Below, in pieces: positions 12,448-24,267 of a DNA stretch of 64,000 nt (the stretch's first letter is position 1; the number at the start of each line of letters is the position of its first letter). The stretch spans positions 535,001 to 599,000 of the forward strand of contig JAIGNY010002621.1 of the NCBI GenBank assembly GCA_020152595.1, given 5' to 3'. The translations under genes and the position numbers were made by a program. A model generated the notes under the pieces. That model had not been told where the DNA came from, ran no database searches, and saw only the letters and a program-made list of their open reading frames with translations. Source of the DNA: Chiridota heheva. Lineage: Eukaryota > Echinodermata > Holothuroidea > Apodida > Chiridotidae.

Positions 12448-12816
12448 CGTTTTCGCAAAATTTGTGTAATATCTCATGACGTCAAGGGTCAATTTCACTT
12501 CTTCATTAGTTAAGTCCAGTTTCTGTCAGGATTGAAGCCGCAACCAAACACGAAGATGAGATCTTCACTGTGTGCAACCCTCTCCAGCAAGGAATAACAC
12601 CCCACGACGATGAGGATGGAATATGAGTAAAAACATATCCATATACATCATTGCTTGTCTGAGCATATTCTCGAGCCATATGTTCTGAAGGGTAATGAAA
12701 AGCTTCATTTGTAGCGAGCAATTTTGAGATATGCGGGAAATTAAGCTGCATCTGGATCGTCTCGTTGTGTCCAGTCAATATATTCTTGTTCCATTAAATC
12801 AAGAATGATATCTTTT
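12448..12816 (-). pseudogene. Carboxylesterase-like C-terminal exon, frameshifted
   Basis: The acceptor is CACCTACAG and the donor AAAACG|GTAAGA. Reading across at least three frames gives DIILDLMEQEYIDW, HYPSEHMAREYAQTSNDVYG, YVFTHIPSSSSWG, VAHSEDLIFVFG and TNEEVKLTLDVMRYYTNFAK. These match the C-terminal segment of cholinesterases/carboxylesterases (Y-x-x-x-F-x-H...G-V-x-H-x-x-[ED]-I-x-F-V-F-G and M-x-x-Y-W-x-N-F-A-K-T). The His of the catalytic triad sits in VAHSEDL. It probably belongs to copy 2, which lies upstream on this strand, though a third copy cannot be excluded. Confidence 0.75.
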
Positions 12817-13167
12817 CTGTAGGTGTATGTAAACATTTATATTTTTTATCGGAAGGTTTCGTAATCAGATGTAGCAAGACGCTCTGGAACGGGAATACGG
12901 GCAGGGTATGCACTCATCGTGAACCATCATCTCGCGTATTCCCAACGATTATGCTGCACTGTTTGAATTTCCCACCTGCGAGGAGTGAGCGAGGATGAGC
13001 TGAGATAAATTTACCGGAACAAGGGTAATAACGATGGTGGTAGTGAGCATTATCTGTAGATGATAAACAAGACAACAAGAATGCAATCCACGGAGTTACT
13101 TATCTCATCAGTACTTATCCTACCTGCCAAGTACTTCATTGAGTGCATGGAATTGGAAGTCGTCTTA

Positions 13168-13478
13168 ACAACGTCCGGGAGCAGCTCGAAAATCTGGGTA
13201 TTTTGAAACACCCAACAAAGTTGGTACTTTTATGTATTACGTCATCGCATGAGCCTACACATTTGACTAGCCCACACTAAACGTTTGGGGTTTATTATTT
13301 TTCACTCGGGATTGTCCAACATTTCACTGGATATCCTGAAATCTTGGAGACGGATAGTAAATAGATATTCAAAACTTTTTGCTGCTGTATCCTGAAATTC
13401 ATCGTCGCCTTTTTGAGAAAATCAATCAAACAGATTGCTCATAATAGGATTTTTCAGGTTGCTCCCGGACCGTTAACA
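13168..13478. mobile_element. TIR element, about 310 bp
   Basis: The left AACGTCCGGGAGCAGC and the right GGTTGCTCCCGGACCGTT are inverted relative to each other with one insertion. The interior is AT-rich and non-coding. The size and structure fit a MITE. Confidence 0.65.
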
Positions 13479-13719
13479 TAAACATTTGATGAATTTATCA
13501 ATTCTATCTTGTAATATGAACAGGTTTGTGATTGCCATATGGGGCAATATGGTGTTCCTTTCAAGAAATTTGGGGTTTCATGATGCAACAAATTTTTTTG
13601 AAAATTTATTGTTTTATATGGAATGTTAATGTAGTATATTAATGTTGATTTTCTGGATTTCTTAAAAAAAAAAAAATCATTTCAATTCATATAATTGTTC
13701 GTTATTTCACAACTTGTAT

Positions 13720-13990
13720 GTCTGGCCAGCCTGCTGTAACACTGCTACTGTGACGTTGCACTATGTAAAATGGTGAGCCAGCAAACGCCACCACCGAGCA
13801 CCGAGCTCCGGGCGTTGGTAAATAACCCGGCCAATTGAACTTATAGCTAACCTGAGTGGGGTAGTGCAACCCCTAATGAAGGAAATGTCATCTAAAGGCG
13901 AATGAGCTGTACCTAGAACAGTAAACGGCATCTACAAACTCCACTAAGTTAGACGTGGCAAATCAATTAATTATACCTAGCTAAGGAAGA
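13720..13990. other. GC-richer segment, possibly a mobile-element remnant
   Basis: Composition rises sharply above the surroundings, with TAACCCGGCC, CACCACCGAGCACCGAGCTC and similar strings. There is no long ORF. It could be the 5' region of a retroelement or a decayed insertion; I cannot assign a family. Confidence 0.3.
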
Positions 13991-15599
13991 TTGAAACAAG
14001 CAACTGGAAGCTGTTTTCCGTCTACGGACATCAGATGATTATGATATCATCCATAGACGGACGTTTGTTATTTTCTGACATATTCCATGGTTATAATTAA
14101 GTCTGAATCTCATAAAACCTTTTCAATAAAACACAGAAAAATGTTTCAGGATGTAAAGCTGTATTATGTCACTTTAAGTCTGATTATTCTATAGAATTTA
14201 TAAGTTAGTACCCATCCTTTAAGGACATTGGTTATTCGAAAATTAATTGCCTCTTTCTAAATCATTGGACACCTTTTTTTCAATTTTTGAGATGGTGTAT
14301 AACATACACTTTACCAGAACACATTTTGCGTATCTGCTTTTGATACTTTACACTGTAAATAAATGGAAAATAATTTTCATTATAAGAAATTAAGTTGGAT
14401 ACAAGTTATGGCATCACACTATACATTAGAAGGTCACTATTTAACACACTGGTGAACGCAATGTTTTGTCATTAATTTGTTTCTTTAATAGTCATCTATC
14501 ATATTTATGAAATTGAAAATTCACGGAAATATCCATTTAAAAGATTTGATAACTAACAAGTGAATTTGCATCAGTCTAAAAGTTTAGTATACAGATAGCC
14601 ATCACAGCCCTCGTACCTTGAGAAAACAAGTCATATGCAACTGACGTAACTTAAGCAGCGGTTTTGATTTGCTTGTAAATATGTTTCTTTTTGTAGTTGA
14701 ATGATAAGATAACTTTTGTTTCTGTTACTTTATCTATGTTCGTATAATCAATTCAAAGCTTTAAGTACGATTCTATAATCATTTTGGCGTTACTAGCACC
14801 TACTTTTATTTATTCATGGATATTCGTAAATAATCCCCACAACAAATCAATTCTGGACATTCTCAGTAGTTTCAATTTATGTGTATAATTTGTAAATGGT
14901 CTTCTTGCCAAGTTGATAAAAGAAAGTTTCATCCAAATTTCTTGGTATACGTTTTTACGATATGCAAGTATTGATAACCTCCTAATATCTATCACTGAAG
15001 AAGTGACTCAAAAAGTTTGTTGAGAAATAAGAGATGACTGTCTTGTTAGATTACCACATTAGATGCTGCAGTCAGGAGTTGCACATCAAGCTCCCGCCGG
15101 TAGCATGCATGTCAGTTGTGCCGATGAAGGTAGCGTCACCACATCCTGCCAGTCTTCCCATTTGATAATCAACTTTTCGTGCCTCGTTGATGTCTAACAT
15201 AGCCAATGGACTCATCATATTTCCACTTTGTGAAAGTAAAAATAATTTCAATTAACAGTATAAGACGGTATGTATCGACACGTTTGTGCATCCTATGTGC
15301 CTGACCAATGCATGCTGGGCATGCACGTGCATGGGTCATTAAGAGCACACGGAATCATGTTTAGGTTTCTGCTTAAAGCGTAAGATCCATATCAACATAA
15401 GGTAAATAAACTGTTATATTCAATAATTTGTGAAATCAAGGCGATAATGACCTAGTCATTGTCCAAAAAGAGTATGAGGGGAGTGGAACACGATTTCTAA
15501 CGTCCAAGTGCAATTTACAATGTTTTTCCCAGTGGCTAAACGACATTCAGTCAGTGAGAACTGGAAATTGAAACACTTGTTGCTTACGAAATTAAGCCT

Positions 15600-16325
15600 T
15601 GTTGCTCACTGCGGAACATAAGCCATCGACAATTCGTCCCCACTTCAACGATTCTAGGCCATAATCTCCCTCCAGTTATAGCGCCCCATTACCATGGTGT
15701 CCTTTCAATTGTTCCGCGGTCGATCCTTTTTTCCCTTCCAAGTTAGAACTTGCCGATGTGATGTTTGTCTTGGGTTTCCTTACTGCCTTAAGGTATGACC
15801 AATCCAATCCCATTTCCTTCTGGATATTTATAATTCGGCGGTAGGTTCTTGGCTGGTTCTCTCCCATACATAGTTATTCGTTGATGATTTTCGCTGGCCA
15901 CCAAAATCTTAAAATTCTCCTAAAACATCTGCTGATGAAGACATGAATGCTGTGTTGGATTTTTTGTGGTGCGCCATGTTACAGCCCTGTAAAGTCAAAC
16001 TGATTTCACATTCGAGTTGAAGATCTGCATCAGTTCGTGGACATCTTAATTTCTTGTGATTTCCAAACTTTGGCTAGTATGTTGAATGCTACTTTGGCTT
16101 TACCAATTATTGCCTTCACATCTTCATGTGTTGTTGTGTTGACTATGCTTCCAAGATATCTGAACTGTTGAAGGTCTCCGTTTTTTCTATTTCATCTCTC
16201 TCAATATAAACAAATGTATTGTTTCTGATAATTTCACGGATAATCTTTGTCTTTCATTGTTGGGCTTTAACCCAATTTGAGCAGCTGAATCTTCCAGCAC
16301 TAAAATCTTCTACTACAATTGGTGT
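15600..16325 (-). mobile_element. LINE reverse-transcriptase C-terminal fragment, decayed
   Basis: On the complement, across stops, the sequence reads AAQIGLKPNNERQRL, GDLQQFRYLGSIVN, DVKAIIGKAKVAFNILAKVW and RRILRFWWPAKIINE, then NQPRTYRRIINIQ. The F-x-Y-L-G-S motif after the thumb, then A-x-I-G-K-A-x-x-A-F-x-x-L and R-x-L-R-R-I-L-x-x-x-W-P, is typical of non-LTR retrotransposon polyproteins abundant in marine invertebrates. The palm is not seen. It lies within the span of esterase copy 2. Confidence 0.75.
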
Positions 16326-17019
16326 TGATGCTGTTAGACTTGAAACAAGCACCGTAATAAGATCACTCGGTTGGATTCCATTATTTCAATAAAAGGACAT
16401 GGCATGGCTATCACTAGGCTAACTAAAAAACCTTCGATGTGGCATGGAATATACATTCTATACGGGAAAAACACCAAAACCAGGGCTCAGTCAAACATTT
16501 AAGATGGGACAGATGGTCGAAGAGAGGGTGGCTAAAGATAGGTGAATAGGTCCTGACCATCCAACTCTTTGATCAGATATACACTTACCTCAAAATCTTA
16601 TTTGAGGCAAGCTGTTTGTCACTTAAATTTAGCACGGCATTGTATTTTTTAGGCAGATTTACTGTGAGAAGTTCTAATAAGCCAATGACACATACCGTAG
16701 GGCTTCTTTCTCCGCCCCACCAAAAACAAAGATATGAATTGGCCAGTCAGTCCATTTTTCTAATACGAGGCTTACCGTGTTACATACAGGCTTATACATA
16801 TTGGTTTGAACTTTAAACTACATATAAATTAAGATGATGCGATTAATCGGACTGCACTGACCGTGGTGAAAAGAGAACAACTGATACACGCAGGTTGGAA
16901 CAATGCAATGCTGCAAACTTTCCTCGAGGAATACCTGAGTTTACATGACTTAATTTGCAACGTTGGGTGGGAGTGGGGTCAAACTGCAAAACTACAATGT
17001 ACATCGCATCACACAATAA

Positions 17020-17138
17020 GTTACTTATTATTGGAATATTCCGATCAAAGTATGGCCAGCTTGGTTCACCAATCAACTGGAATCATACGCTGCCACTCTG
17101 TCAAAATATAATCATTCGATCTGGATCTCCTCCAAAAG
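17020..17138 (-). pseudogene. Carboxylesterase-like copy 2, decayed catalytic-serine exon
   Basis: After acceptor-like CTTGTTTGAAG the sequence reads AFGGDPDRMIIF, then TGA (17101-17103), QSGSV, a second TGA, and FQLIGEPSWPYFDRNIP. The family motif here is A-F-G-G-D-P-x-x-[IV]-T-[IL]-F-G-[EQ]-S-A-G. The Gly codon before QS is now a stop and the Ala of S-A-G is missing, so the nucleophile elbow is broken. The lower boundary is approximate. Confidence 0.75.
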
Positions 17139-18726
17139 CTTCAAACAAGAGCAGAATTGTTGATGTCATTTACTTAATAATCAATATTTGATTGTCTACT
17201 TTCTGATCAGTTTTTGGCCACAATGGATGATATTGTAATTTTTACAAATATCGAAAAGTGAAAAACTGTAACAGTACAACAAATTGTTTCACCGATTTTG
17301 CCTCAAAATAAATTGTTTAATACTTTGTTTTTAATAAAAGTTCTGAATAGATGGGGATGGTATTTTATTCCTCATCCTAATTTCGAATTTGAATTGACTT
17401 CGTTTTACTTAACGATTGCATGTTTTAATTATCGCCGAACCTACTATTTCGTAGCTTCTCAATATTGTTACATGCGACCTTTCGCAACGTATCAAAGACA
17501 TTACTGAGGGAGACAAAAATTGCGCAAAAACACTATGAATCAGTAACTAGGTGGCGCAGTTCGAGAAATTTATACGATGATCTGATACAGTGATTTATGC
17601 TGACCTGCTGATGCAATCTTCTTGATTTGGAACATTGTGACATTTGGGGTTTACGATAAATCTCCATATTTTCGACCCTTTTAGGACAAACTGCTCAAAC
17701 TTAAAATTTTGTTAGATCCACATAACCATTTCCTTATTTGTGATCACCCTCGAATTACAAATGTATTAACACACATATGCATGGTGTTTCAAAAATGAAA
17801 TTATTTACTGTTCAGCCGTGTACTGCGTTTACGACTTTTACTTTATCAACCTGACAAAATTAGCAATAATGGTCTTTATTTTTGACCAATTTGACCAACC
17901 TAACCAATTTCCACTATTATATCACTCCTCTAGGTGAGAAAAGTATCGACTGCTGAATTTTCCCAAGATTGTTTTACCCAAATGACAAACATTGACAGTT
18001 TGACCATTCTGAATGTGACGTCCGGAAGACGCCCAACCCACAACCGTACACGAATGCAATTTACACAAAAATGATTTTGAAGATTTGTTTGCTGCTTTTA
18101 AGATTCTTAAACGACTAACTCAACTTAGCCAATACCGCCTCTGCACGTCAATAAAACTTGAACTAAAAATATCAGCAAAATGTACATAATTCATGTGACA
18201 TGAAAACATTATGAAAACTTGTGCTTCCATTTGAAAGTGCAGCTGCTGTAACATTGCATATTTCCGTAATCACTATAGCGAAGAAACTATACCCATCACT
18301 AATAAATGTCAATATGAAGTCAAAGTCCGAAATAATGGTATTTTGCATAACAAAATGCAAGGGATAATTACTTAACACTTTAACAATTATTTTAACGAAG
18401 TGACGACAAATTAAATTAAACAAATGAACAACCCGTGCCAGTTTAAAAATAGTAAGACTATATGCTTTGGTAGATAAAACTTTACTAATCAACGAAGTGT
18501 GATATGTATTGATAACCGACGTCTGATGTTTGTTAACTGTGGGTATTATTAACAACTGAAATATTTAAGAACTCTTCTGCATGAGGAACTTTAATGTAAT
18601 TTTTAGGCATTACTTGCATTCACGTGAATGGTAACAATAATCATAAGGCGATAAGATGTTGCTTTTTATTTGTCACCAATTTACTAGCTGTACATTTTCT
18701 AATGTCAGCTGTCGTTACGTGTCCTT

Positions 18727-18743
18727 TTTTTTTTTTTTTTTTT
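18727..18743. repeat. Poly(T) run
   Basis: A run of about 17 T lies between TGTCC and ACAACC. It could be the tail of an antisense retro-insertion or simple slippage. Confidence 0.6.
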
Positions 18744-18916
18744 ACAACCTGTTACAGTAATTAGCAAAACAAGTCAGTGACAGACAGTTTGCTTTCACTT
18801 AACAATAGCGACTTGCCCCTATAACATATAGTTGGACAAAAATTCAAAGGTCTGCTATGATTGTACTTTAACCTATTTTTTAAATCGGTTCCTGTTTCTT
18901 AACCTATCGTACTTAC

Positions 18917-19077
18917 CTGTTGCTATGAATCCAAATACACCAAGTCTGTAACTCAAAAAACACAATCACAACATCATTAAGAGCAAATAAAGCCCTTCCG
19001 TCGTAATTAGGAGAAAACGTGGCTCCGAAAATGAATGCTCCTCTGTGAATCCATACCATAATGGATATGTCATTTCT
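18917..19077 (-). pseudogene. Carboxylesterase-like copy 2, decayed exon 2
   Basis: It is nearly identical to 7760-7918. It encodes ISIMVWIHRGAFIFGATFSP and NYDGRALFALNDVVIVF, then an extra base in an A-run (T-run on the coding strand) shifts the frame and destroys the SYRLGVFGF strand. The oxyanion-hole motif HGGAF reads HRGAF, so activity would be impaired even in frame. Splice-site remnants are still visible. Confidence 0.85.
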
Positions 19078-20169
19078 TTGGATGTTAGAACTTGCGAAAT
19101 AAAAGATTACTCGTTACAATTGAGATATAACTCATTTCATTAGCATGCCAGAATATTAATCAAATATTCCCGTACATTTGTATTTATGATAGCGAACTAT
19201 TAATGATAGAGGAGTATTGGCTGATAAAAGAACCCCATTGATTTAAAAACATGTTGATATCTTATTCTGTTTAAGAGTTATAGTATTGCAAAGGTTTGAT
19301 TAGCGGTTTGAAAAGTAACCTAGTATTCACTCAGACAGTAGTTTATAGTGTGATTTCTTAGTTGCATTTCCAAGACAATTCTTTTTTCTTTTCTTTTAAA
19401 AAAAAATTATTTCAAATTTTCTCTTGCTAAGAATTATAGGTACATGATAGTTGAAAAAACATGTTCTTGTAAAAAGCATGTTTTAATGTAATTAATCAAG
19501 CGAATATATTTCAATAGTTTAGAACGAGGTGATTAATTGCAAAGAAATACAGCTAATGCAGCTAACTTCTAAACGGAATAAGATATCAACATGTTTTATC
19601 CCCACTTTATTTCTTTAATTGCCTTTTTATAGGTGATTCTTTGGAAAAATTGGGGACTTACCCTGTATTGAATATTTAGTCATTTTCTGCACCTCATCCC
19701 GGAACAAATTAAATGTTGTCCCCATGTTGCTGACCAATCTGGATTCGTCACTGCCATCAACCTACTATAGTTCATGATATTCGTTATACCATTTGCATTT
19801 TAGGATTGACATGATCCATCATTTGTGATTAATTATCATCGAATATTGTCGTTTGCTTTCTGCATACAGTTTTATGTGCTGAAAGTTACAAAAGAAAACA
19901 CATATGATTTGTGGCATTGGGTTATGTCATGCCCCGTCATGTTCATTCAAATAGGTATTTTGTACAAGCCACTTTGGATAAAATAATAACCCACTAGCAG
20001 GATGCTTAGGTCACTGGAAAATAATCGTTTAAGAAGGGGTTCAGTAGAGCTTTGCATTGCTCATTGTGATTTGATAAAACAACATTCCTTTTACTCAAAA
20101 GGTAATTCAGGCTTTGAATTTTTATCTTTTTTTGTTCTTAGAGAAGGATCATTATCTCAAATTACAGAC

Positions 20170-21483
20170 TTATATGACATCTCGAGGATAAACAGATACT
20201 CTACCCAGACTGCCAGAGCAAGCAGGCAACCGCTCAAACAGATCAACAGAGGACCAGGTCACTTACATCTGTACATTGCGCAAAGCAATGAAGACTTCTT
20301 CTAAAATAAAAGTCGCACACTGGCTATTTGGATTGACATGGGGAAAACTTTTGATAAATTTTGGAAGGATGAACTTGAGCTCAAACTGAAACAGAATGGT
20401 CATTTCAAAACTATGTACACTTGGATCAAGCATTATCTACATAATCGTAAAGCCCGTGTACAGCTTTATGGACACAAAAGTCATAGAAACTGCAAAAACA
20501 AGGTGTTCCACAGGGAGGAGTTCTCTCACCGACTCTTTTTATCATCTTCATCGATGACCTCGTCAAAAAACTGCTAAAAAAGGTCCACTGGTCAATCTAT
20601 GCTGACAATATGGTACTATGGTGCTCGGAAAAGTATATCTTTACAGCACAGGTGCAACTCTAGGAGGCTTTGTGCAATACATCGAAAACAACTTTCACAG
20701 TATTCAGCCACTCCTCCAAATTCCTGACTGTGAAGCTGACATTAAATGGAAATGTCTTAACAGAAGAGCCCAACCATGTTTACCTTTTAGTGACCTTTGA
20801 AGCCGTCTCACATGTAAACGACAGACCAAAAATGTTGTAGCAAGGCCAAGTTCAGACTTACTATCATGAAGAAGATGGCAGGTACTACTTGGGGAGCTGA
20901 TATACATATCCAAAAGACACTCTACACAGGCAGAATATGGACAACTGAACAGGGTGCAAAACCAAGATGAACGTCTCATGACTGATCCACTCCAATTCAC
21001 AAGTTGGATGAAATTACAGATCTGCAGTTTCTAACTGACAGAAAAGACACACAAATCCCTACCCAAGCAGCAAAGTTAAAACGACACCCAGGCTACCAAA
21101 TGTATAACAGAATGCAATGATACCCAACGAGAGGCAGACTAAACGCCGCAGTTTCTTACACCAGTCCAAACGGCTTGAGAGAGAAACACCTATCCTGATC
21201 CTAAGCCAATCTCAACTCACATGTCTCATCCACCCTGGAAGAAAGACTTGTTTCCTTTAAAGAAACCTACATCCCTGGAATTAAAAAGAGAGGTCCACAA
21301 ACTGACTGAGCGAAAATTGTCAGATTGAGAACTGGACATTGCCGTATCAATTATCACATGTTCACCAAGTTCAAAGTTGGACTCACAAGATATTGTCCCT
21401 GCGACACAGGACCAATGACAGTAACCCACACTCTCCAAGATTATCATTTTCAATGATCTTCGGGCAACAGCAGCTTTTAGTAC
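20170..21483 (+). mobile_element. Jockey/CR1-like LINE fragment: reverse transcriptase to RNase H end, decayed
   Basis: In successive frames the sequence reads NRSTEDQVTYIC, then WIDMGKTFDKFWKDELELKL and MYTWIKHYLHNRKARVQLYG, then KQGVPQGGVLSPTLFIIFID followed by DLV, and SIYADNMVLWCSEK, where the catalytic YADD is YADN. Later come RLRTGHCRLNYHMFTKFK and YCPCDTGPMTVTHTLQD, the conserved C-terminal Cys/His segment of this class. Stops and frameshifts are frequent, so it is dead. The 5' part, including the endonuclease, is absent. It is directly followed by the GAA microsatellite at 21484. Confidence 0.85.
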
Positions 21484-21548
21484 AGGAATAAGAATACAAA
21501 TTAGAATAAGAATAAGAAGAATAATAAGAAGAAGAAGAAGAATAAGAA

Positions 21549-21579
<31 letters not shown>

Positions 21580-22850
21580 AAGAAGAAGAAGAAGAAGAAG
21601 AAGAAGAAGAAGAAGAAGAAGAAGAAGAAGAAGAAGAAGAAGAAGAAGAAGAAGAAGAAGAAGAAGAAGAAGAAGAAGAAGAAGAAGAAGCAACAAGAAG
21701 AAGAAGAAGAAGAAGAAGAAGAAGAAGAAGAAGAAGAAGAAGCAGCAACAGAAGAAGAAGAAGAAGAAGAAGAAGAAGAAGAAGCAGAAGAAGAAGAAGA
21801 AGAAGAAGAAGAAGAAGCAGCAACAGCAGAAGAAGAAGAAGAAGAAGAAGAAGAAGAAGCAACAGCAGAAGAAGAAGAAGAAGAAGAAGAAGAAGAAGAA
21901 GAAGAAGAAGCAGCAACAGCAGAAGAAGAAGAAGAAGAAGAAGAAGAAGAAGAAGAAGAAGAAGCAGCAACAGCAGAGAAGAAGAAGAAGAAGAAGAAGA
22001 AGAAGAAGAAGAAGAAGAAGAAGAAGAATAAAAGAAGCAACAGCAGAAGAAGCAGCAGCAGCAACAGCAGAAGAAGAAAAAGCACCAGAAAAGAAGCATC
22101 AGCAGCAGAAGAAGCATCAGCAGAAGAAGAAGCATCAGCAGCAGTAGCATCAGCAGCAGCAGAAAAAGAAGCATCAGCAGAAGAAGCAGCATCAGCAGAA
22201 GGAGAAGCATCAGCAAAAGAAGAAGCATCAGCAAAAGAAGAAGCATCAGCAGAAGAAGAAGCATCAGCAGAATAAGAAGCATCAGCAGAAGGAGAAGCAT
22301 CAGCAGAATAAGAAGCATTAGCAGCAGAAAAAGAAGCTTTAGCAGAAAAAGAAGCATCAGCAGAAGAAGAAGCATTAGCAGAAGAAGAAGCATCAGCAAA
22401 AAAAGAAGCATCAGCAGAAGAAGAAGCATCAGCAGAAGAAAAAGCATCAGCAGAAGAAGAAGCATCAGCAGAAGAAGCATCAGCAGAAGAATCATCTTAA
22501 GCAGAAGAAGAAGCAACAGCAGAAGAAGAAGCAGAAGAAGAAGAAGCATCAGCAAAAGAAGAAGCATTAGAAGAAGAAGCATCAGCAGAAGAAGAAGAAG
22601 CATCAGCAAAAGAAGAAGCATTAGCAGAAGAAGCATTAGCAGAAGAAGCATCAGCAGAAGAAGAAGCATCAGCAGAAGAAGAAGGATCAGCAGAAGAAGA
22701 AGCATCAGCAGAAGAAAAAGCATCAGCAGAAGAATAAGCATCAGCAGAAGAAGAAGCATCAACAGAAGAATAAGCATCTGCAGAAGAAGAAACATCAACA
22801 GAAGAAGAAACATCTGCAGAAGAAGAAACATCTGCAGAAGAAGAATCCTT
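21484..22850. repeat. 1.37-kb GAA-rich microsatellite/minisatellite
   Basis: The start has GAATAA and GAAGAATAA steps (21484-21550). A long (GAA)n tract with CAACA/CAGCAACAG interruptions follows to about 22080. The rest is an 18-bp minisatellite GCATCAGCAGAAGAAGAA with variants. The + strand is almost pure purine. Poly-Leu, poly-Phe and poly-Ser frames on the - strand are artefacts. Confidence 0.97.
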
Positions 22851-22904
22851 TAGGGCTTCATACTGGTGCCCAAAAGGGGTTAAATATGACTTGATCGTAT
22901 AACT

Positions 22905-23190
22905 CTACCTAACGTCACGTTAGGTGGCTATATATTCACATACAGAGAATCTTCATCTCGTGGTGCTTTAAAATTTTGCCGGAAAAAACTGCTAACGCTG
23001 AGGATTAAACTGAGTTTGCCCGACCAGTTCTGGCATCTTAAATCGCAAAACGCAAAGTGGGGTTTTACAAATGGGATGCCTTTGAAATATCAGTTTGAGA
23101 TGCCAAGAAATGATGAATAAAAAGGCGCTGCAACTTTGATGCACCATCTTGTTTGACTAACTTCGGGTCTTATGTATGCACTGGGCAATA
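22905..23190 (-). pseudogene. Carboxylesterase-like copy 2, decayed exon 1
   Basis: The sequence aligns along its length with exon 1 of copy 1 (9103-9400), with several short deletions. The Trp codon of the N-I-W-S motif has become TAG (22928-22930 on the complement), and the donor ACG|GTAGGT has become ACG|TTAGGT. Both changes block expression. Matching intron and upstream sequence extends to about 23300, so this is a genomic duplication and not a retrocopy. Confidence 0.8.
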
Positions 23191-23309
23191 ACCACTCTGG
23201 CATGTTTGTTGTCTCGACGTACTTTGACTGCACTATGAAACAATGGGTGTGGAAAAGGTAAAACTTGATTAATTTTAATTGTTGACCTACTCAAAGATTA
23301 AAAATTGCA

Positions 23310-24260
23310 AATGTATTTCGTATCTTATAAATCAAAAGATAAACGTATCAACTTTAAACACGCTCATTATCAAGAGCGGATTTTTTGTTACTAAGAAAGA
23401 TTATTTCTTATTCCTACTCCAACATTTGTGTTCGAAAACATGCCATTTTGGGGCATTAAAAACGTTATAGTTTATGAAAAAGAAAGTAAAGTTTTTTCCA
23501 TCTCATTTGTTTACACGTGTAGAGTCCCCGCCCTGCCCCCTCTCCCCTACCTTCTTCTTAAAAAAGAAACAGAGGAGTGCGTGAAATTTCTATATTTCAG
23601 TGCATGGAGTAGCTATATTTTTCAGGGGGAGCAAAGACATTACATTTTTTTCCGAATCCAAATTTTGACTCTCGTTCTAAATTTGTTCAATTTTTCTGAA
23701 TAATGAAACTTAAATTTTCCGACCTTTTACGAATCACTATCCTAATTATCCAATTTTCACCTATAACAATCTAAATTTCTTTCATTTTCTGAGCGAATTT
23801 ATTCAAACCACTTCAAGTTTGTATCAAACTTCAAACTATTGGGGAAATTTTCCTTCTGGAAAAACTGTTCATTACGCATGTCACCATTCTGCCATTGGTC
23901 GTGATGCTGCCCCTCACTCTGCATGATTGTGATCCTCTTTAAATATCAACTATTGTATTAAGCTCTTCGCTCAAGAAATCAAATGGAAAAAGAAATTAAA
24001 CAATCTTACATCTATTCATTTTGCATTGATGAGATAAAATGGTAAAATATAATCAGGGCTATGTATTTTAAGTGATGAAAATCTTATTTGGAGGAAACAC
24101 TTCAGATACCAATCAAGGGCAAGAGGACCTGGAGCGATAATTGACAAATAATCTATCAGGGCAAAAGTAACATCTCACTTTCAATGGCCCCCGTGTAGAT
24201 ATATTTAAATAGGGCTGAACTTAGGTCATTTTAGAGCCTCAAAAGGATCAAAATGCACCA
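23310..24260. other. No gene seen
   Basis: AT-rich sequence upstream of the decayed esterase copy. Several short open frames have no recognisable content. Confidence 0.5.
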
Positions 24261-24267
24261 TCTAACT

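Noticed and set aside
18172-18555. 127-codon frame on the - strand
   Set aside because: No domain, no splice context; it lies in an intron-like part of the decayed esterase copy and is within chance length for AT-rich DNA.
21226-22831. Long poly-Leu, poly-Phe and poly-Ser open frames on the - strand (up to 482 codons)
   Set aside because: They are translations of the GAA/TTC microsatellite; no promoter, splice structure or non-repeat domain supports a gene.
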